Of a DNA stretch of 64,000 nt, positions 34,301-45,884 are shown piece after piece; the stretch's first letter is position 1; every line of letters begins with the position of its first letter. The translations under genes and the position numbers were made by a program. Location: assembly GCA_963693305.1 (NCBI GenBank), contig OY855915.1:6145607-6209606 (forward strand), given 5' to 3'. Source of the DNA: Meandrina meandrites. Its lineage: Eukaryota > Cnidaria > Anthozoa > Scleractinia > Meandrinidae. The notes beneath the pieces are model-generated. The model worked only from the letters and a program-made list of their open reading frames with translations, had not been told where the DNA came from and searched no databases.

Positions 34301-34594
34301 AGGGGCTTTGTCACGGATTTTAACAGATTTTTGAACAGCCAAAATTTATATTTATGTCGAAGAAAACCAAAAAATAATAGTCCATTTTTCTTGACAATTG
34401 CTATATTATAGTTGTTTCCGTGCGCCTACCAAAAAATCGACATTTATAGCCGTAGTTGGATTTCTATCCACATATTAAGGTTATATCTTCCATAAGATGT
34501 TCAAAGGTAATGATTTTCATGGGTTAAGTTGTCTACTACTAATTTCGGAACAGTTTACACCAAAAATCTGCGAAATCCCCGTGACAGAGCTCCT
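34301..34594. mobile_element. piggyBac-like MITE, copy 3, intact ends
   Basis: Ends AGGGGCTTTGTCACGG and CCGTGACAGAGCTCCT are inverted repeats, flanked by TTAA at 34297-34300 and 34595-34598. 294 bases, no coding capacity. It sits about 180 bases upstream of cGAS-like copy C and could affect its promoter or 5' intron. Confidence 0.85.
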
Positions 34595-35630
34595 TTAAAA
34601 AAAATTCCATTTTAGACAAACATTACGTCGCTAACCAATAAATAAATTCGCGTTTTGTACCTTGTAAGTTGGTACAGCCAACTCTTATTATAGGACACCC
34701 TTCACGGAACCTTCGTGAAAGTCAAGTGCCTGTAAAAGTGTTAATTAGTGGAATTTATTTTCAGTGTGTCCGTAAAAGGTTTCCGAAAAAGGAAGTTGAG
34801 GCGTCCACAGTGTGCGAGCTGACTATACTTTTCTTAGTCGTTCGGTTTAAATTATAAAATGAACAAATCCTTGGTTTTCTGAGAGAGAAGGTAAAAGAGA
34901 CGATGAATTTTTTACATTTCCAGTCTCGGACCTACCGAGATTTTGTGTACTCAGCTTCAAAGACTCTTTAAACAGTCCTACAGCGAAAAGTGACAGCAAG
35001 ATTCTCATAAATACGGATTCATTGAGAAAGCTGTTACACGATAATTTTGACGAAATGTGAATTCACTTTTTAATTTAACTCTGCATGGAGGCTTTGGCAT
35101 GGCAGAAACTAATTAATTTCTCGGTGTGGTGCCTGGTTTCTTCAGTTCGTCGTGCTTTTCTAAAACTGTAAACATCATGCTATCCACGTGATAAATCACT
35201 AACAAATGGAGTGCTCTTACCCACTAGATTAAAATGGTTTTATCTGGTGGATAGCATTAACTATCTTTTGACTGAACTTGAGCCTGTAATACTCCATTCA
35301 CACCATAGCTAAAACATTTTTAAAAGCTGTTTAAAATTATTTTCTTCATAGAAGTTGCTATAACTGATATCTGTCGACTTGAAATTCATCGCAATAAAAA
35401 CACAAATAGGTGCTTACTGGATCTCTATATAAAACCCCGTCTCTCAGTTTTCTGTTGCTGATTTCCACTACCTGGCCTAACTAAACATATTTCGCTAGTG
35501 TGAATGGACAGCTTCGTCGGTGCCTTAAACCCAAGTGATACTATATATTTAAACCTAAGTCACTGTTCAACACAAACAGCAAGTTGATGGCGAATTTTGT
35601 TCACAAATGGCGTTTTCTAATCGAGCTTAA
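34595..35630. other. Intergenic, nothing recognisable
   Basis: Upstream flank of copy C. It could contain the 5'-UTR exon, but no donor site is persuasive. Confidence 0.3.
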
Positions 35631-36024
35631 AGGCCTGTTTATACACAGCACGACCACGTACGTCAACAAGACTACGAACGCGAATGCAGCGTTCGCATTC
35701 AGGCATTAAATTGCGTATAAGCAATTTGTTTGAATTCGTTTATACTAAAGGCAAATTGTTCATGCGGAAAGTCCCAGAGATTGCCTTTAGTGCAAATGTT
35801 TAGGCGATGGTCGTACGAACTATTTCTTGTGAAACAATCAGTTCTTTTGTTTTCGTAAAACTCGACCCAGGTGACACGCAGTATCCGTCAAAATTTGACT
35901 TTGTAGCGACTCTCACGGCCTGAATTACTGCGTTGTGCACGAACGGGTGGTTCGTGCGAATTTTCCAGCGGAAATTCGCAATGGCCGTCTTCGCGTTCGT
36001 GGTTGTCCTCTGTATAAACACGCC
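35631..36024. mobile_element. Second TTAA-flanked MITE family
   Basis: Ends AGGCCTGTTTATACACAG and CTGTATAAACACGCCT are inverted repeats with TTAA on both sides (35627-35630, 36025-36028). 394 bases, rich in CGAACG motifs. The end sequence recurs in part near 18832 (GGGCCTGTTTATATGGAG). Confidence 0.8.
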
Positions 36025-36419
36025 TTAAATCTTCATTGCGATTTTCTAACTTCGCCATAAGATATTCTCATTAGACGCACAAGCAAAAAGCAGACTGTGC
36101 TCTCTCCAATTAAAACGCATAATTTTTCTTAAAAACACGCTGCTCTTCCAATCTGCACATCGACCTAAAATCAGTGGTGCCTACTTATACCATACTCACC
36201 TTCCTTTTTGAGGTTTGAAGTCATAAACTTTTAACCAAAGCAGAGAAGGAAAAAGAACCGAGTGGTTTAAGATATTTAATGGCTTGTATAAACTCATACG
36301 TGCCACATACTGGATTATTCTGCCAATCAAATCCGTTTGCCAGCAAGTGACCACTTCCGGTTATTCTCGGAAAAACGGAAACTTGCAGAGTGGATGTCGT
36401 TCAAGGGTTTGCCATCTTG

Positions 36420-36565
36420 GTTCCTTTATGTGAGCGAAAACTGGGGAGAGTACAAAATGCCCGTCTGTAGGGGTACTGGGGGTTGCCGTATTTTCCGCTC
36501 CTCCACCCCCACGCTATTAACCCCAAGCGCCCCTATCCACAGGCATTTTGTACTCTCCCCAGTTC
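36420..36565. repeat. Inverted repeat of the duplicated cGAS-like flank, copy 1
   Basis: ACTGGGGAGAGTACAAAATG and its reverse complement at about 36541-36562 enclose a C-rich loop. A second copy lies at 41299-41421 in the same relation to the next cGAS-like gene. Confidence 0.65.
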
Positions 36566-36717
36566 GACCTCTACCACTCACGGAAAACTCGGGGACTGTG
36601 AACAGTCACCGTTACAGGTAAATGCTATGCTTCTCAGCTGGCACCATTCCTCAATTATATCTTTGAGATTTTATGCAACCAAGGAACAGTAGAAACACTG
36701 AAGTAGGCATGTAGTGG

Positions 36718-37582
36718 ACCCGGGGGGTCACTCCCATATATGGGCTATATAGGTATGTGCCGCGGGATAGGGTATGGTTTTTGAGGTTCTCGGTCCTTAC
36801 ATAGGGTATCATTTTTGCTCCTTTTGGCATTGTGTTCCCGGTGTTATCCTTAGATAGGGTACCTAAATTCTATCAGCTAAAATAAATGTCCAACTAAACG
36901 TAAGAAAACCAATGGGCTGTTTAAAGTATAAAGAATCCGTTCAACTAGTAGCAAAGCGATTTTGTAAAGATTTATGTTTTGCCGTGTGCGGTTAGCCGTT
37001 ATTTGGATCGTCACCCAACGCTTCTCCTCTCCTTGAATAGGGTGCCATTTTTCGGGTTTGGGCCTTAAAAAGGGTATCAATTTTCGTTTTCTTTATTCTT
37101 AAATAGGGTCAGGGTTTAAGAACCTTCGCGGCACACCCCTATCCGAAATTTATGGGTATGGATAGGGTATGTTTTTTGAGGTTCTCGGTCCTTAAATAGG
37201 GTATCACTTTTGTTCCTTTTGGCATTGTGTTCCCGGTGTGATCCTTAGAGAGGGTAGCTAAATTCTATCAGCTCAAATAAACGCCCAGCCCTCTGTTAAA
37301 ACTGAACTATCCGTAGCACTACATCTTGGTGAGACTGCCCCTTTAAGTATTAACAAAGCGATTTTGAAAGATTTGAGCTTTGCCGTGCGTGGTTAGCCGT
37401 TATTTGAGTCGTCACGCAATGCTTCTCCTCCCCTTGAATAGGGTGTCAATTTTCAGGTTTGGACCTTATAAAGGGGATTAATTTTCGTTTTCTTTATCCT
37501 TAGATAGGGTCAGGGTTTGAGAACGTTCGCGGCACACCCCTATCCTAAATTTAGGGGAGTACCCCCCCCCCCCCCCCCGGGG
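36718..37582. repeat. Element built from two 400-bp direct repeats with inverted ends
   Basis: Both halves contain GATAGGGTATG(G/T)TTTTTGA, GAGGTTCTCGGTCCTTA and end in GCGGCACACCCCTATCC. The outer ends (ACCCGGGGGGTCACTCCC and GGGGAGTACC then a C-run) are roughly inverted. A C-run of about 18 lies near 37562. No protein. Confidence 0.6.
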
Positions 37583-37744
37583 TTTCAAGAAAATATGGTG
37601 ATGCTTGCAAGGGATTGCTCCGGGAGGGTACTTCATACTGAACTTTACAGGAAGGCTCAGCCAAAAAGGTGTACCTTTTATCAGGCTGTAGACATATAAA
37701 ATGGCAGAGATTTTAAGAGTTGTACCAAATGAAAGAGAAGGCAA

Positions 37745-38269
37745 AACTGCTGTATTTGATACCTCTATTCAACGGCCACCTCTATTAAGCGGCCGCGGCC
37801 ACCTTTTTGCTGTCGCAAGTGTATAACCTATATGGTTTTTTACCTCCATTAAGTGGCCAGAAACTGATTATCTTTCCAGGCGAAATGGTGACAGATGATA
37901 TAAGGTGATACCTGATAACAACAAGAAAACAAGAACTGCAGGCCAAAGAAACTTGTCAACAAAGTTTCGCATATTTTTCTGTACATTATCAACCTGGAGA
38001 AATACTGTACATTTCAACTACGTGCCCTCTGTGTTAGAGCTAGAACTATGCATGGGCTGGAAATGCACTTGATGTTTTGTTACAATGAATTTTGGATTTA
38101 TCTTCATATATGTTCACGTTTTAAAAGCATTTTGCTATACAGTCAATAAAATTATGTTTACTGCCATTCCTATCTAATTTATATTGTACCTCTATTAACC
38201 GGCCAACCTCTATTAAGCGGCCACTTTTCAAAGTCCCGAGGGTGGCCGCTTAATAGAGGCGGGACTGTA
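37745..38269. mobile_element. pogo/Tigger-like non-autonomous element
   Basis: The right end reads, inward, CAGTCCCGCCTCTATTAAGC with a flanking TA, and is matched by CTCTATTAAGCGGCC pieces at the left. A related copy in reverse orientation is at 57699. No transposase frame. Confidence 0.55.
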
Positions 38270-38643
38270 CGTATGTAATGTATGTTAAATCCAGTGAACA
38301 ACACGGCCCATTCAAATTGTAAGTTTCAACTTTTAGCTTTAATTTATTTGCACATTTCACTACATTCTACGTCCAACAAGTATTGCAGTGTCATGGTTAT
38401 ACAAGTAAATTATGAACTAGCAATGTTCTTAAAATGAAATGTCAAAAATGAAATTGCGTCCTCGGTGGTTCAAGAAATACAAAGCGAGTTAACCACCCGT
38501 CGCATGATTTTCGAATAAATTGGTCCTTTAATTTATCATAACTGTTTACCTATAACTCCCTTGACGTCAAAGAAAGATCCATCAAGTGGAACATATACAA
38601 GTGATAAAATTCAGATCTTGAGAGTCAAATCTTGTTCGGATAT

Positions 38644-39657
38644 TCATGCAAGAATTTTATCCCTTTCTGCTTCACTATTCAGGATCCTTTTCAAACGATA
38701 TGCCATGTTTCTGACCACCACCTCATCGACGTCTTCTAGAATGTTTACGCCATCGAGCCAGTAGTGCGGAAGATTTCCATTCTCTAGGAATCTCTGCAGC
38801 TTCCCCAAAAAGCCAAGAAAGTGTTCTCCAAGCGAGTTACGCCCGTTCCAATTTTGAAACCTTTCTTTTATGTAGTGCATGAAGGCGGTCTTCAAGTGGT
38901 ATGACTCCAGACTCCCGAGGGACGTCGGGTTCTTGTTCACAATAGTTTTCACGATTCTAAGAAGCTCGTGCCTGCAGCCAGAATCTCGATCCATGTACTC
39001 CAGGATTCCTTTTTCCTTCAGCGAAAACGACTGCCTCCACAGAAGATCTGGATTGGAAACGTTTCTACGCCCTTCATACCGCTTGGCCACATAATAACTT
39101 TCTGGCGCGGTTTGAAAGCAAGGAACGAGATCTGCTGATACCAACTTCTCACCGGTTGCCCTCTTGAAGATATCCACCTGAACAGCTGGCCCGTGGGCAC
39201 GCACAGCCATATTAACGTCAGACCGCGGTGACTTACTTACTGCTTGGACAACAAGACTGTAGAACCAGCTATTTCGAAGGCGCTCGGGATTTATGTAGCC
39301 TTCGGCACTTGCATACTTGCGAAAATTCGAATCCGCCCTTGCCACGAGTCGCGCATAACCAGGTACCCCGGCCTCGACAACCATGACTTCTGACTTGGTT
39401 GTCTTCAGTACCACCATCACATCCACCTCATCAGCAGCTTCTGTTTTCAGCCTCTCATACACACTACCAGTGTATTCCAGCCTCAGAATTGGAAGTGTGG
39501 AATTCTGACGGCAGTACATCATGATTTGGTCTTCAATGTAATTTTTCACCAGCGTTCTGGTATAAGTCATGTCGGCCTCGGAAATCTTCACATATTTAAC
39601 GGAATAATCGCGAAGCTTCTTTGTTAATGAATCACTCTTAGCCTGCGCTTGTGCCAT
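38644..39657 (-). CDS. cGAS-like receptor / Mab-21 nucleotidyltransferase, copy D
   Basis: Intact, 337 residues, one coding exon. Gly64-Ser65, Glu77 and Asp79 (DEVDVMVV) and Asp176 (LVSADLVPCF) keep the full catalytic set; SYHLKTAFMHY is near residue 260. Compared with copies C and F it lacks the Trp-rich start (MAQAQAKSDSLTKK instead) and has a shorter loop after DVMVVLKTT (no PWLWGDPE segment), a subtype shared with copy E. Acceptor TATTTTTCAG then ATAATG directly before the start. It lies in a unit of about 3.7 kb that is tandemly repeated with copy E. Likely a sensor making a nucleotide second messenger; ligand unknown. Confidence 0.88.
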   Translation of the reverse strand: MAQAQAKSDSLTKKLRDYSVKYVKISEADMTYTRTLVKNYIEDQIMMYCRQNSTLPILRLEYTGSVYERLKTEAADEVDVMVVLKTTKSEVMVVEAGVPGYARLVARADSNFRKYASAEGYINPERLRNSWFYSLVVQAVSKSPRSDVNMAVRAHGPAVQVDIFKRATGEKLVSADLVPCFQTAPESYYVAKRYEGRRNVSNPDLLWRQSFSLKEKGILEYMDRDSGCRHELLRIVKTIVNKNPTSLGSLESYHLKTAFMHYIKERFQNWNGRNSLGEHFLGFLGKLQRFLENGNLPHYWLDGVNILEDVDEVVVRNMAYRLKRILNSEAERDKILA

Positions 39658-42309
39658 TATCTGAAAAATAAAAAGAAATTATGCTGGTTAAATCAGAGCT
39701 CTTACAGATGTTTTCCTGGGAAATACTAATACAACGTATTCAGGTGGAGGTTTTAAATTGTTCTCCGTCCTCCCCAGAGGAGGGGCGCGATCGCGTCCCC
39801 CCCGACCCCCCCCCCCCCCCCCCGACGAGAGGACGACTGACACTTCAGACCAGTCTTCCACGTCCTACCAGAACTTCCACTCAAGAGTATTTAGAATTTA
39901 TTATGAAATGAACTGGTAAATGTAAAATGTTTGAATCTAACGTGAATGTTCAGTTAAAATATTGTGATCAGTATTTGCTGGTGTTCAAGGTAATAATGAC
40001 ACAAGAACCGATTCAGGTGATCGAAAAACGTGTTTACAAAACGAGCATAACAAACTGAGACGTTTTACCTGAAACGTTCAATACGTTTTGTAAGCAATTA
40101 TAATTAATTATTGAACGAAAAAAGGTTTTGCAATGAAATTCCATGTAAATTGAAAGAAGCGGTAAGGGAAGAGCACTGCTACTCGATGAGAATTAGAACA
40201 AAGTCGACGTGGCCGCGGCAGAAAGGTCCTTGGCCGATAACACAAACAAGTCATGAAGTATTACACCTAGCAAGGCTCAGTCGAGCATCTAATAAGCCTC
40301 GAAATTCAACAACATGGCGTCGTTGTAGTTTTCAGCCCAGCACCGACGTCACGACGTCACCTGCGTCATCTCGCAAAATGAAAGCGAATTTTTGCCAAAG
40401 CGAGTGCTATTTAATCATATTATTTAGCAATATTTTTACGATCGGTGAAAATAAACAATGGCGACCCCACAACTGAGTCGAAGGATCAAATGGCGTGTTA
40501 AAATAAAGCTCGATTTCGTAAACGCCTCGGAAAACGGAAAATTTTACAATTATAGTTTGAAACGATTTTTGTACAACTTAGCTCAAATCTATGGAATCAG
40601 TTTCTACTTTTTTTGAAGCAACAAAGTACCTAATTCGTGTGATGCTGAACAATGGGATAGTGGTTCGGAGCTACCACATTTAACATATTGTGGACAAAAG
40701 TAACAGTTATTTCTTTTGAAAATAAGTGCTATTCATTCATATACAATATCAAGGAACAGTAGCTTGTTACCTACCAGTTTTTTAATCGGCAAGAACCTGA
40801 GGGTCCCTGAGGAATCGAGTAAATCAGTCCTACACGGAGAAAATGAACTAACGATCGAAGAATAATATTAAGATGTCTTGTGTTAATTTAATATTCAGCC
40901 AATCAAATCCGTCTGGGAGAGTTGCAACGACAACTTCCGGTTTTCTCGGAAAATTTTTCATGATTCTCAGAAGGGGGGATCTGATATGAGTCACTAGTTA
41001 GGCAGCTATCTAATTGGGGAGAACGTGATCTGAGATGCTGCGAAAAGATACCAAAACTAAATTTCTTCAATTTCTGTTGACTTTTTCGTCCTTTCGGTAT
41101 TCGTTGGCCGATCATAGGGCGATTATTGGTCAGTCGTTGCCCACATTTGCTCTATAAATTGGTAATGAAGGTGATAAACAATAGCCTAGCAAATCATTTA
41201 GATTGACACGAGAGTCACGCAAGTAGGCTCCATGAACTTCCTGGTCGATCGTTGAGTCAAGGGGACGCCATCTTGGTTTCTTTATGTGAGCAATAACTGG
41301 GGTTTACAAAATGCCCGTCTGTAGGGGTACCGGGGGTTGCTGTATTTTCCGCTCCTCAACCCCCACGCTATTAACCCCCAGCGCCCCTCCCACAGGCATT
41401 TTGTACTCTCCCCAGTTCGACCTCTACGACTTCACATAAAAATAGGGGTCCGTGAACAGTCCCGTTACAGGTAAATGCTATGTTTTTCAGCACCATTCGA
41501 GGTTCAGTATGCAATCAAGAAACAGCAGAAATACTGACATAGGCATGCAGTGGAAAGGCCCATAATGGGCATCAGTGAACCCTTCAGAACATTCTAAATA
41601 AGAAAAAAAGCTGACACAAAGTAAATTTTAAATGAATATGAAAAGTTTAGATTTATGATGATTAAACAATAGACTTTTTATAGATCGGCACCAACTTTGA
41701 TAGCCTGTTCCAGGCTCAGCAGCAGGCTCTCGGTACTTGGGGGCGAGCGAAAGTAGTACTGTACTGAACTGTAATGAACCTTTTACCATACTCAGTTTGT
41801 TTTCAAGCTGCCGTACAAGCTAATACGATAAGAAATGGGCGATTATAGTTCAAAGAAGACATGTCTGTATTTTCAAAGAGATGACAGCTTTATCTAATAC
41901 GATGGTAATAATGAAAAATCGCTAGGTTGGTTATTGAAAGTGTTCACATGGTTCTACTGTTGTCATAGGCAACTGACGCTTTTCGGATGGTAGGATAACC
42001 GACTGCTGCATGTGTTAAATCCAGTTAATAACAATGCACATTCAGATTGCAAGTTTCAACTAGCTTAATTTGCACATCTCACGACATTCTACGTCCTACA
42101 AGTATATAACTAGTAGTTGCATGACAATACAAGTAACTTGTAAAAAAGAAAAAATATATATAACTACAGCAATATTCTTTAACTGAGATGAAATAATGTC
42201 CTCAGTGGTTCAAGAAACGCCGAACACCCGTCGCATAAATTGGTCCTTCAATTATCATAACTGTTTACAGACATCAAGGTCTCAAGAGTAAACAATTCTT
42301 GTTCGGTTT
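39658..42309. other. Duplicated flank upstream of copy D and downstream of copy E
   Basis: 39658-41560 matches 43342-45110 in order with many small differences and indels (for example CATTTGCTGGTGT, CGTTTTACCTGAAACG, CACGACGTCACCTGC, GATCGGTGAAAATAAACAAT). A C-run of about 20 is near 39803. 41990-42260 matches 38281-38530. The conserved GACGTCACGACGTCAC near 40343 and 44190 contains CRE-like TGACGTC/GACGTCA cores and may be promoter sequence. Confidence 0.5.
41299..41421. repeat. Inverted repeat of the duplicated flank, copy 2
   Basis: GGGGTTTACAAAATGCCCGT and GGCATTTTGTACTCTCCCCA form a stem around a C-rich loop; the same structure as at 36420-36565. Confidence 0.6.
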
Positions 42310-43341
42310 TCATTCAAGAATTTCATTCATTTTTGTATCACTGCTCAGAATACTTTTCAAACGGTCTGCCATGTTGCTTATCGCCACCGATTTGATGCCT
42401 GCCAGAACGTTAACGCCAGGCAACCAATAGTGCGGAAGGTGTTTCTTTTTCAAATAGCTCTGCAGTGCTTCGAGAAAACCGAGGAAATGTCTCGCCAATG
42501 CGTTCTCGCCATCCCACGGCCAACTCTGACCTCCTTTATCCATATAGTGCATGAAGGCAGTCTTCAAGTGGTATGACACAAGACTTCCGAAGGACGTCGG
42601 GTTCTTCTTCACGATAGTTTTTACAATTCTAAGGAGTTCGTGCCTGCAGCCATGATCTCGATCCATGTATTCCAGGATTTCTTTTTCCTTCAGCGAAAAC
42701 GACTGCCTCCAGCGAAGATTTCTACGCTTCCTATGCGGTTTGGCCACATAGTAGCTGTCTGGCCCGATTTGAAAGCAAGGAACAAGATCAACTGATAGCA
42801 AATTGTTACGCCTCTTACGCCTCTTAGCAGTTGACTTCTTGAAGATATCCAGCTGAACAGCTGGCCCGTGGGCACGCACAACCATGTCAAGGTCAGAATG
42901 TGGTGATCTAGCACGCAAATAATTTACTGCTTGGTCAACAAGACTGTAGAACCAGCCATTTCGAAGTAGCCTAGAATTTACGTACTTTCCAGGACTTGCA
43001 AACTTGCGAAAATTCGAATTCGCCCTTGCCACAAGTCGAGCATAGATAAGCGACCCGGTCGTTTCAACCATAACTTCTGACTCGGTTGTCTTAAGTACCA
43101 CCATTACATCCACCTCATCAGCAGCTTCTGTTTTCAGCCTCTCATACACACTACCAGTGTACTCTAGCCTCGAGATTGGAAGCGTGGAATTCTCACGACA
43201 GTACTTCATGATCTGGTCTTCAATGTAAGTTTTCACTAGCTTTCTGGTGTAAGCCATATCGTCCTCGGAAATCTTCACATATTTAGCGGAATATTTACGA
43301 AGCGTCTTTGTTAACGAATCACCTCTCATAGCCTGTGCCAT
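42310..43341 (-). CDS. cGAS-like receptor / Mab-21 nucleotidyltransferase, copy E
   Basis: Intact, 343 residues. Gly63-Ser64, Glu76 and Asp78 (DEVDVMVV) and Asp185 (LLSVDLVPCF) are present, and SYHLKTAFMHY. Two oddities: a basic insert STAKRRKRRNN at about 170-180, in the hairpin just before the third catalytic Asp, and loss of most of the loop between KPHRKRR and LRWRQSF where sisters read VSSPGLLWRQSF. The C-terminal 80 residues diverge more than the rest. Acceptor TTTATCAG then ATAATG before the start. Same tandem unit as copy D. Function inferred as for copy C. Confidence 0.86.
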   Translation of the reverse strand: MAQAMRGDSLTKTLRKYSAKYVKISEDDMAYTRKLVKTYIEDQIMKYCRENSTLPISRLEYTGSVYERLKTEAADEVDVMVVLKTTESEVMVETTGSLIYARLVARANSNFRKFASPGKYVNSRLLRNGWFYSLVDQAVNYLRARSPHSDLDMVVRAHGPAVQLDIFKKSTAKRRKRRNNLLSVDLVPCFQIGPDSYYVAKPHRKRRNLRWRQSFSLKEKEILEYMDRDHGCRHELLRIVKTIVKKNPTSFGSLVSYHLKTAFMHYMDKGGQSWPWDGENALARHFLGFLEALQSYLKKKHLPHYWLPGVNVLAGIKSVAISNMADRLKSILSSDTKMNEILE

Positions 43342-45880
43342 TATCTGATAAATAAAAAGAAATTATGCAGTTTAAATCACAGAATTTACAGAGGTTCTCC
43401 TGGGAAAAACAAATACAACGTTTACTGGCAGAGGTTTACTCTGAATTGTTCTACGTCTTATCGTCCTACCCCAGAGAAGGGGCGCGCTCGCGTCCCTTCC
43501 TGGGGGTTACGACGAGAAGAGGGCTGACACTTCAGACCAGTGGCGTAGACAAAGGAGGCAGTGGTTATATCCAGACCATTACAGCAAGAGTATTCACCCC
43601 GGTATTCTTCTCCCTTTCAGGGAATCTTTCTGCAACACCTTTAAATTGCTCTCTCTTCTACAAAAGTGCAATCGTTTTTCGCAAGAAAGTCCCCACGTCT
43701 CACCATGGACCCGCTAGCACTTCCACTCAAAAAAGTGTTTTGAATTTATTGTGAAATGAACTGGTAGATGTAGAATGTTTGAATCGAACGTGAATGGTAA
43801 GTTTGAGTATTGTTGTCAGCATTTGCTGGTGTGCAAGGTAATATCGATGCCATAAGAACCGATTCAGGTGACCCAAAACACGTCTTTACAAAACGAGCAT
43901 AACAAACTGAGACGTTTTACCTGAAACGCTCAATACGTTTTGCAAGCAATTATAATTAATTAATTAACGAAAAAATGTTTTGAAATGAAATTCCATGTAG
44001 ATTGAAAGAAGAGGTAAGGGAAGAGCGCTGCTACTCGATGAGAATTAGAACAAACTCGACGTGGCTGCGGACAGAAAGGTCCTTGGCAGAGGACACAAAC
44101 AAGTAATGAAGTATTACAAGGCTCAGTCGAGCATCTAATAAGCCTCGAAATTCGACAACATGGTGTCGCTGTAGTTTTCAGTGCAGCATCGACGTCACGA
44201 CGTCACCTGCTTCATCTTGCAAAATGAAAGCGAATTCCTGCCAAAGCGAGTGCTATTTAATCATATTATTAAGCAATATTTTTACGATCGGTGAAAATAA
44301 ACAATGACGACCCCACAACTGAGTAGAAGGATCAAATGGCGCGTTGAAATGAAGATCAATTTCGTAAACGCCTCGGAAAATGGTAATTTTTACAATTAAA
44401 GTTTAAAACGTGCTTTGTACATGTTAGCTCAGAACTAAGGAATTAGTTTCTACCTCATTTTGAAGCAACAAAGTATCTAATTCTTGAGATACTGAACAAT
44501 AAAAAGCCACGGTTAGGAGATACAACCGTTAACATAATTGTGGACAAAAGTAACAGGCTTTCGAAAATGTGTGCTTTTCCTTCATATACAATATTAAGAA
44601 ACAGTAGCTTGTTACCTACCAGTTTTTTTTAGCGGCTAGAACGCGAGGAATCGTATAAATCAATCCACCGCGGAGAAAATGAAGTAAAAAGATCGAGGAA
44701 TAATATTTAGATGACTGGTGTCAATGGAATATTCAGCCAATCAAATCCTTTTGGGATAGTTGCAACGACAACTTCCGGTTTTCTCGGAAAATTTGTCATG
44801 ATTCTCAGAAGGGGAATCAAATACGAGTCATCAGTTAGGCAGCTAATATTGGGGAAATCGTGAGCTGAGATGCTACAAAAAGGTACGAAAACTCAATTTC
44901 TTTAATTTCTGTTGACTTTTTTCTTCCTTTCGTTTTTCGTTCGCCCATCACAGGGCGATTATTCGTCAGTCGTTGCCGACATTTGCATATTGGCAATGAC
45001 AAACGATAACCTAGCAAATAATTTATTAGATTGACATACGAATCACTCAAGTAAGCTCCATAAACTTCCTGTTTTTCCGAGAAAACATTGGCATGGTTCC
45101 GGGAACCCTTCTGCATAATTTTTTCGGTTTTCGAAGAAAGCCCGGAAGTGCTTGTGGGCGGCTTGTGTTGGCCAAACAAAGGCTATTGTTCCAGTTGCTC
45201 TACTGTGCTTTTGTTCCACGTGAACGATCTAGTCGATTTCAAGCCGGTTAAAAGTACTAAAGGTGGGTTTTATTAAACTTATGTACACACTAAGGAATAG
45301 AAGTGATTTACTAAGCAATTGATTTGTGGAATGATTCACTGGCAGGTCCTAGCTAGTCGGCCATATATAGAGGATATTACGTGTTCGGCTCAAACATGAA
45401 TTTTATGTTCGAGTGGCATAAAATTGTAATGAACTGTTTGTCACATCGACAAAAAGTATAGAAGCGACTCGAAAGCACATAGGAGACATCATAGGAAAGT
45501 TTGCATGGACAGCATAGATGTAGCACATGTATATGGTGGCTTAAAATCAACTCGATGATTCGCGGGACTCCTCGCAATGTTTACGTCATAAACAAAAACG
45601 TTTACAATATGGACGAAAAGGCAGCAACACCGGCAATTGATGCTCAGTAGATTTCATTTGACTGGTCACTGATTAGAGTTTAATCCACTCGTTAAACAAG
45701 ATAACGATACTATGTAAATATATAGTATAAGAACAAGCTTGTACAGCATTTGCCCAGGCCTTCGCAGTATCGGATGACGTCGTTACTCTTTTCGGTGACG
45801 TATCACTTGTTTTGCCCATACCATGTGACCCGAAACGGGTGACCGCGAGGAAAATAGACTAGGAACTGGGCAAGTACTTG
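43342..45880. other. Upstream flank of copy E, second copy of the duplicated unit
   Basis: Matches 39658-41560 up to about 45110. No gene supported; frames in it are chance. After 45110 unique AT-rich DNA follows. Confidence 0.45.
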
Positions 45881-45884
45881 GCAA

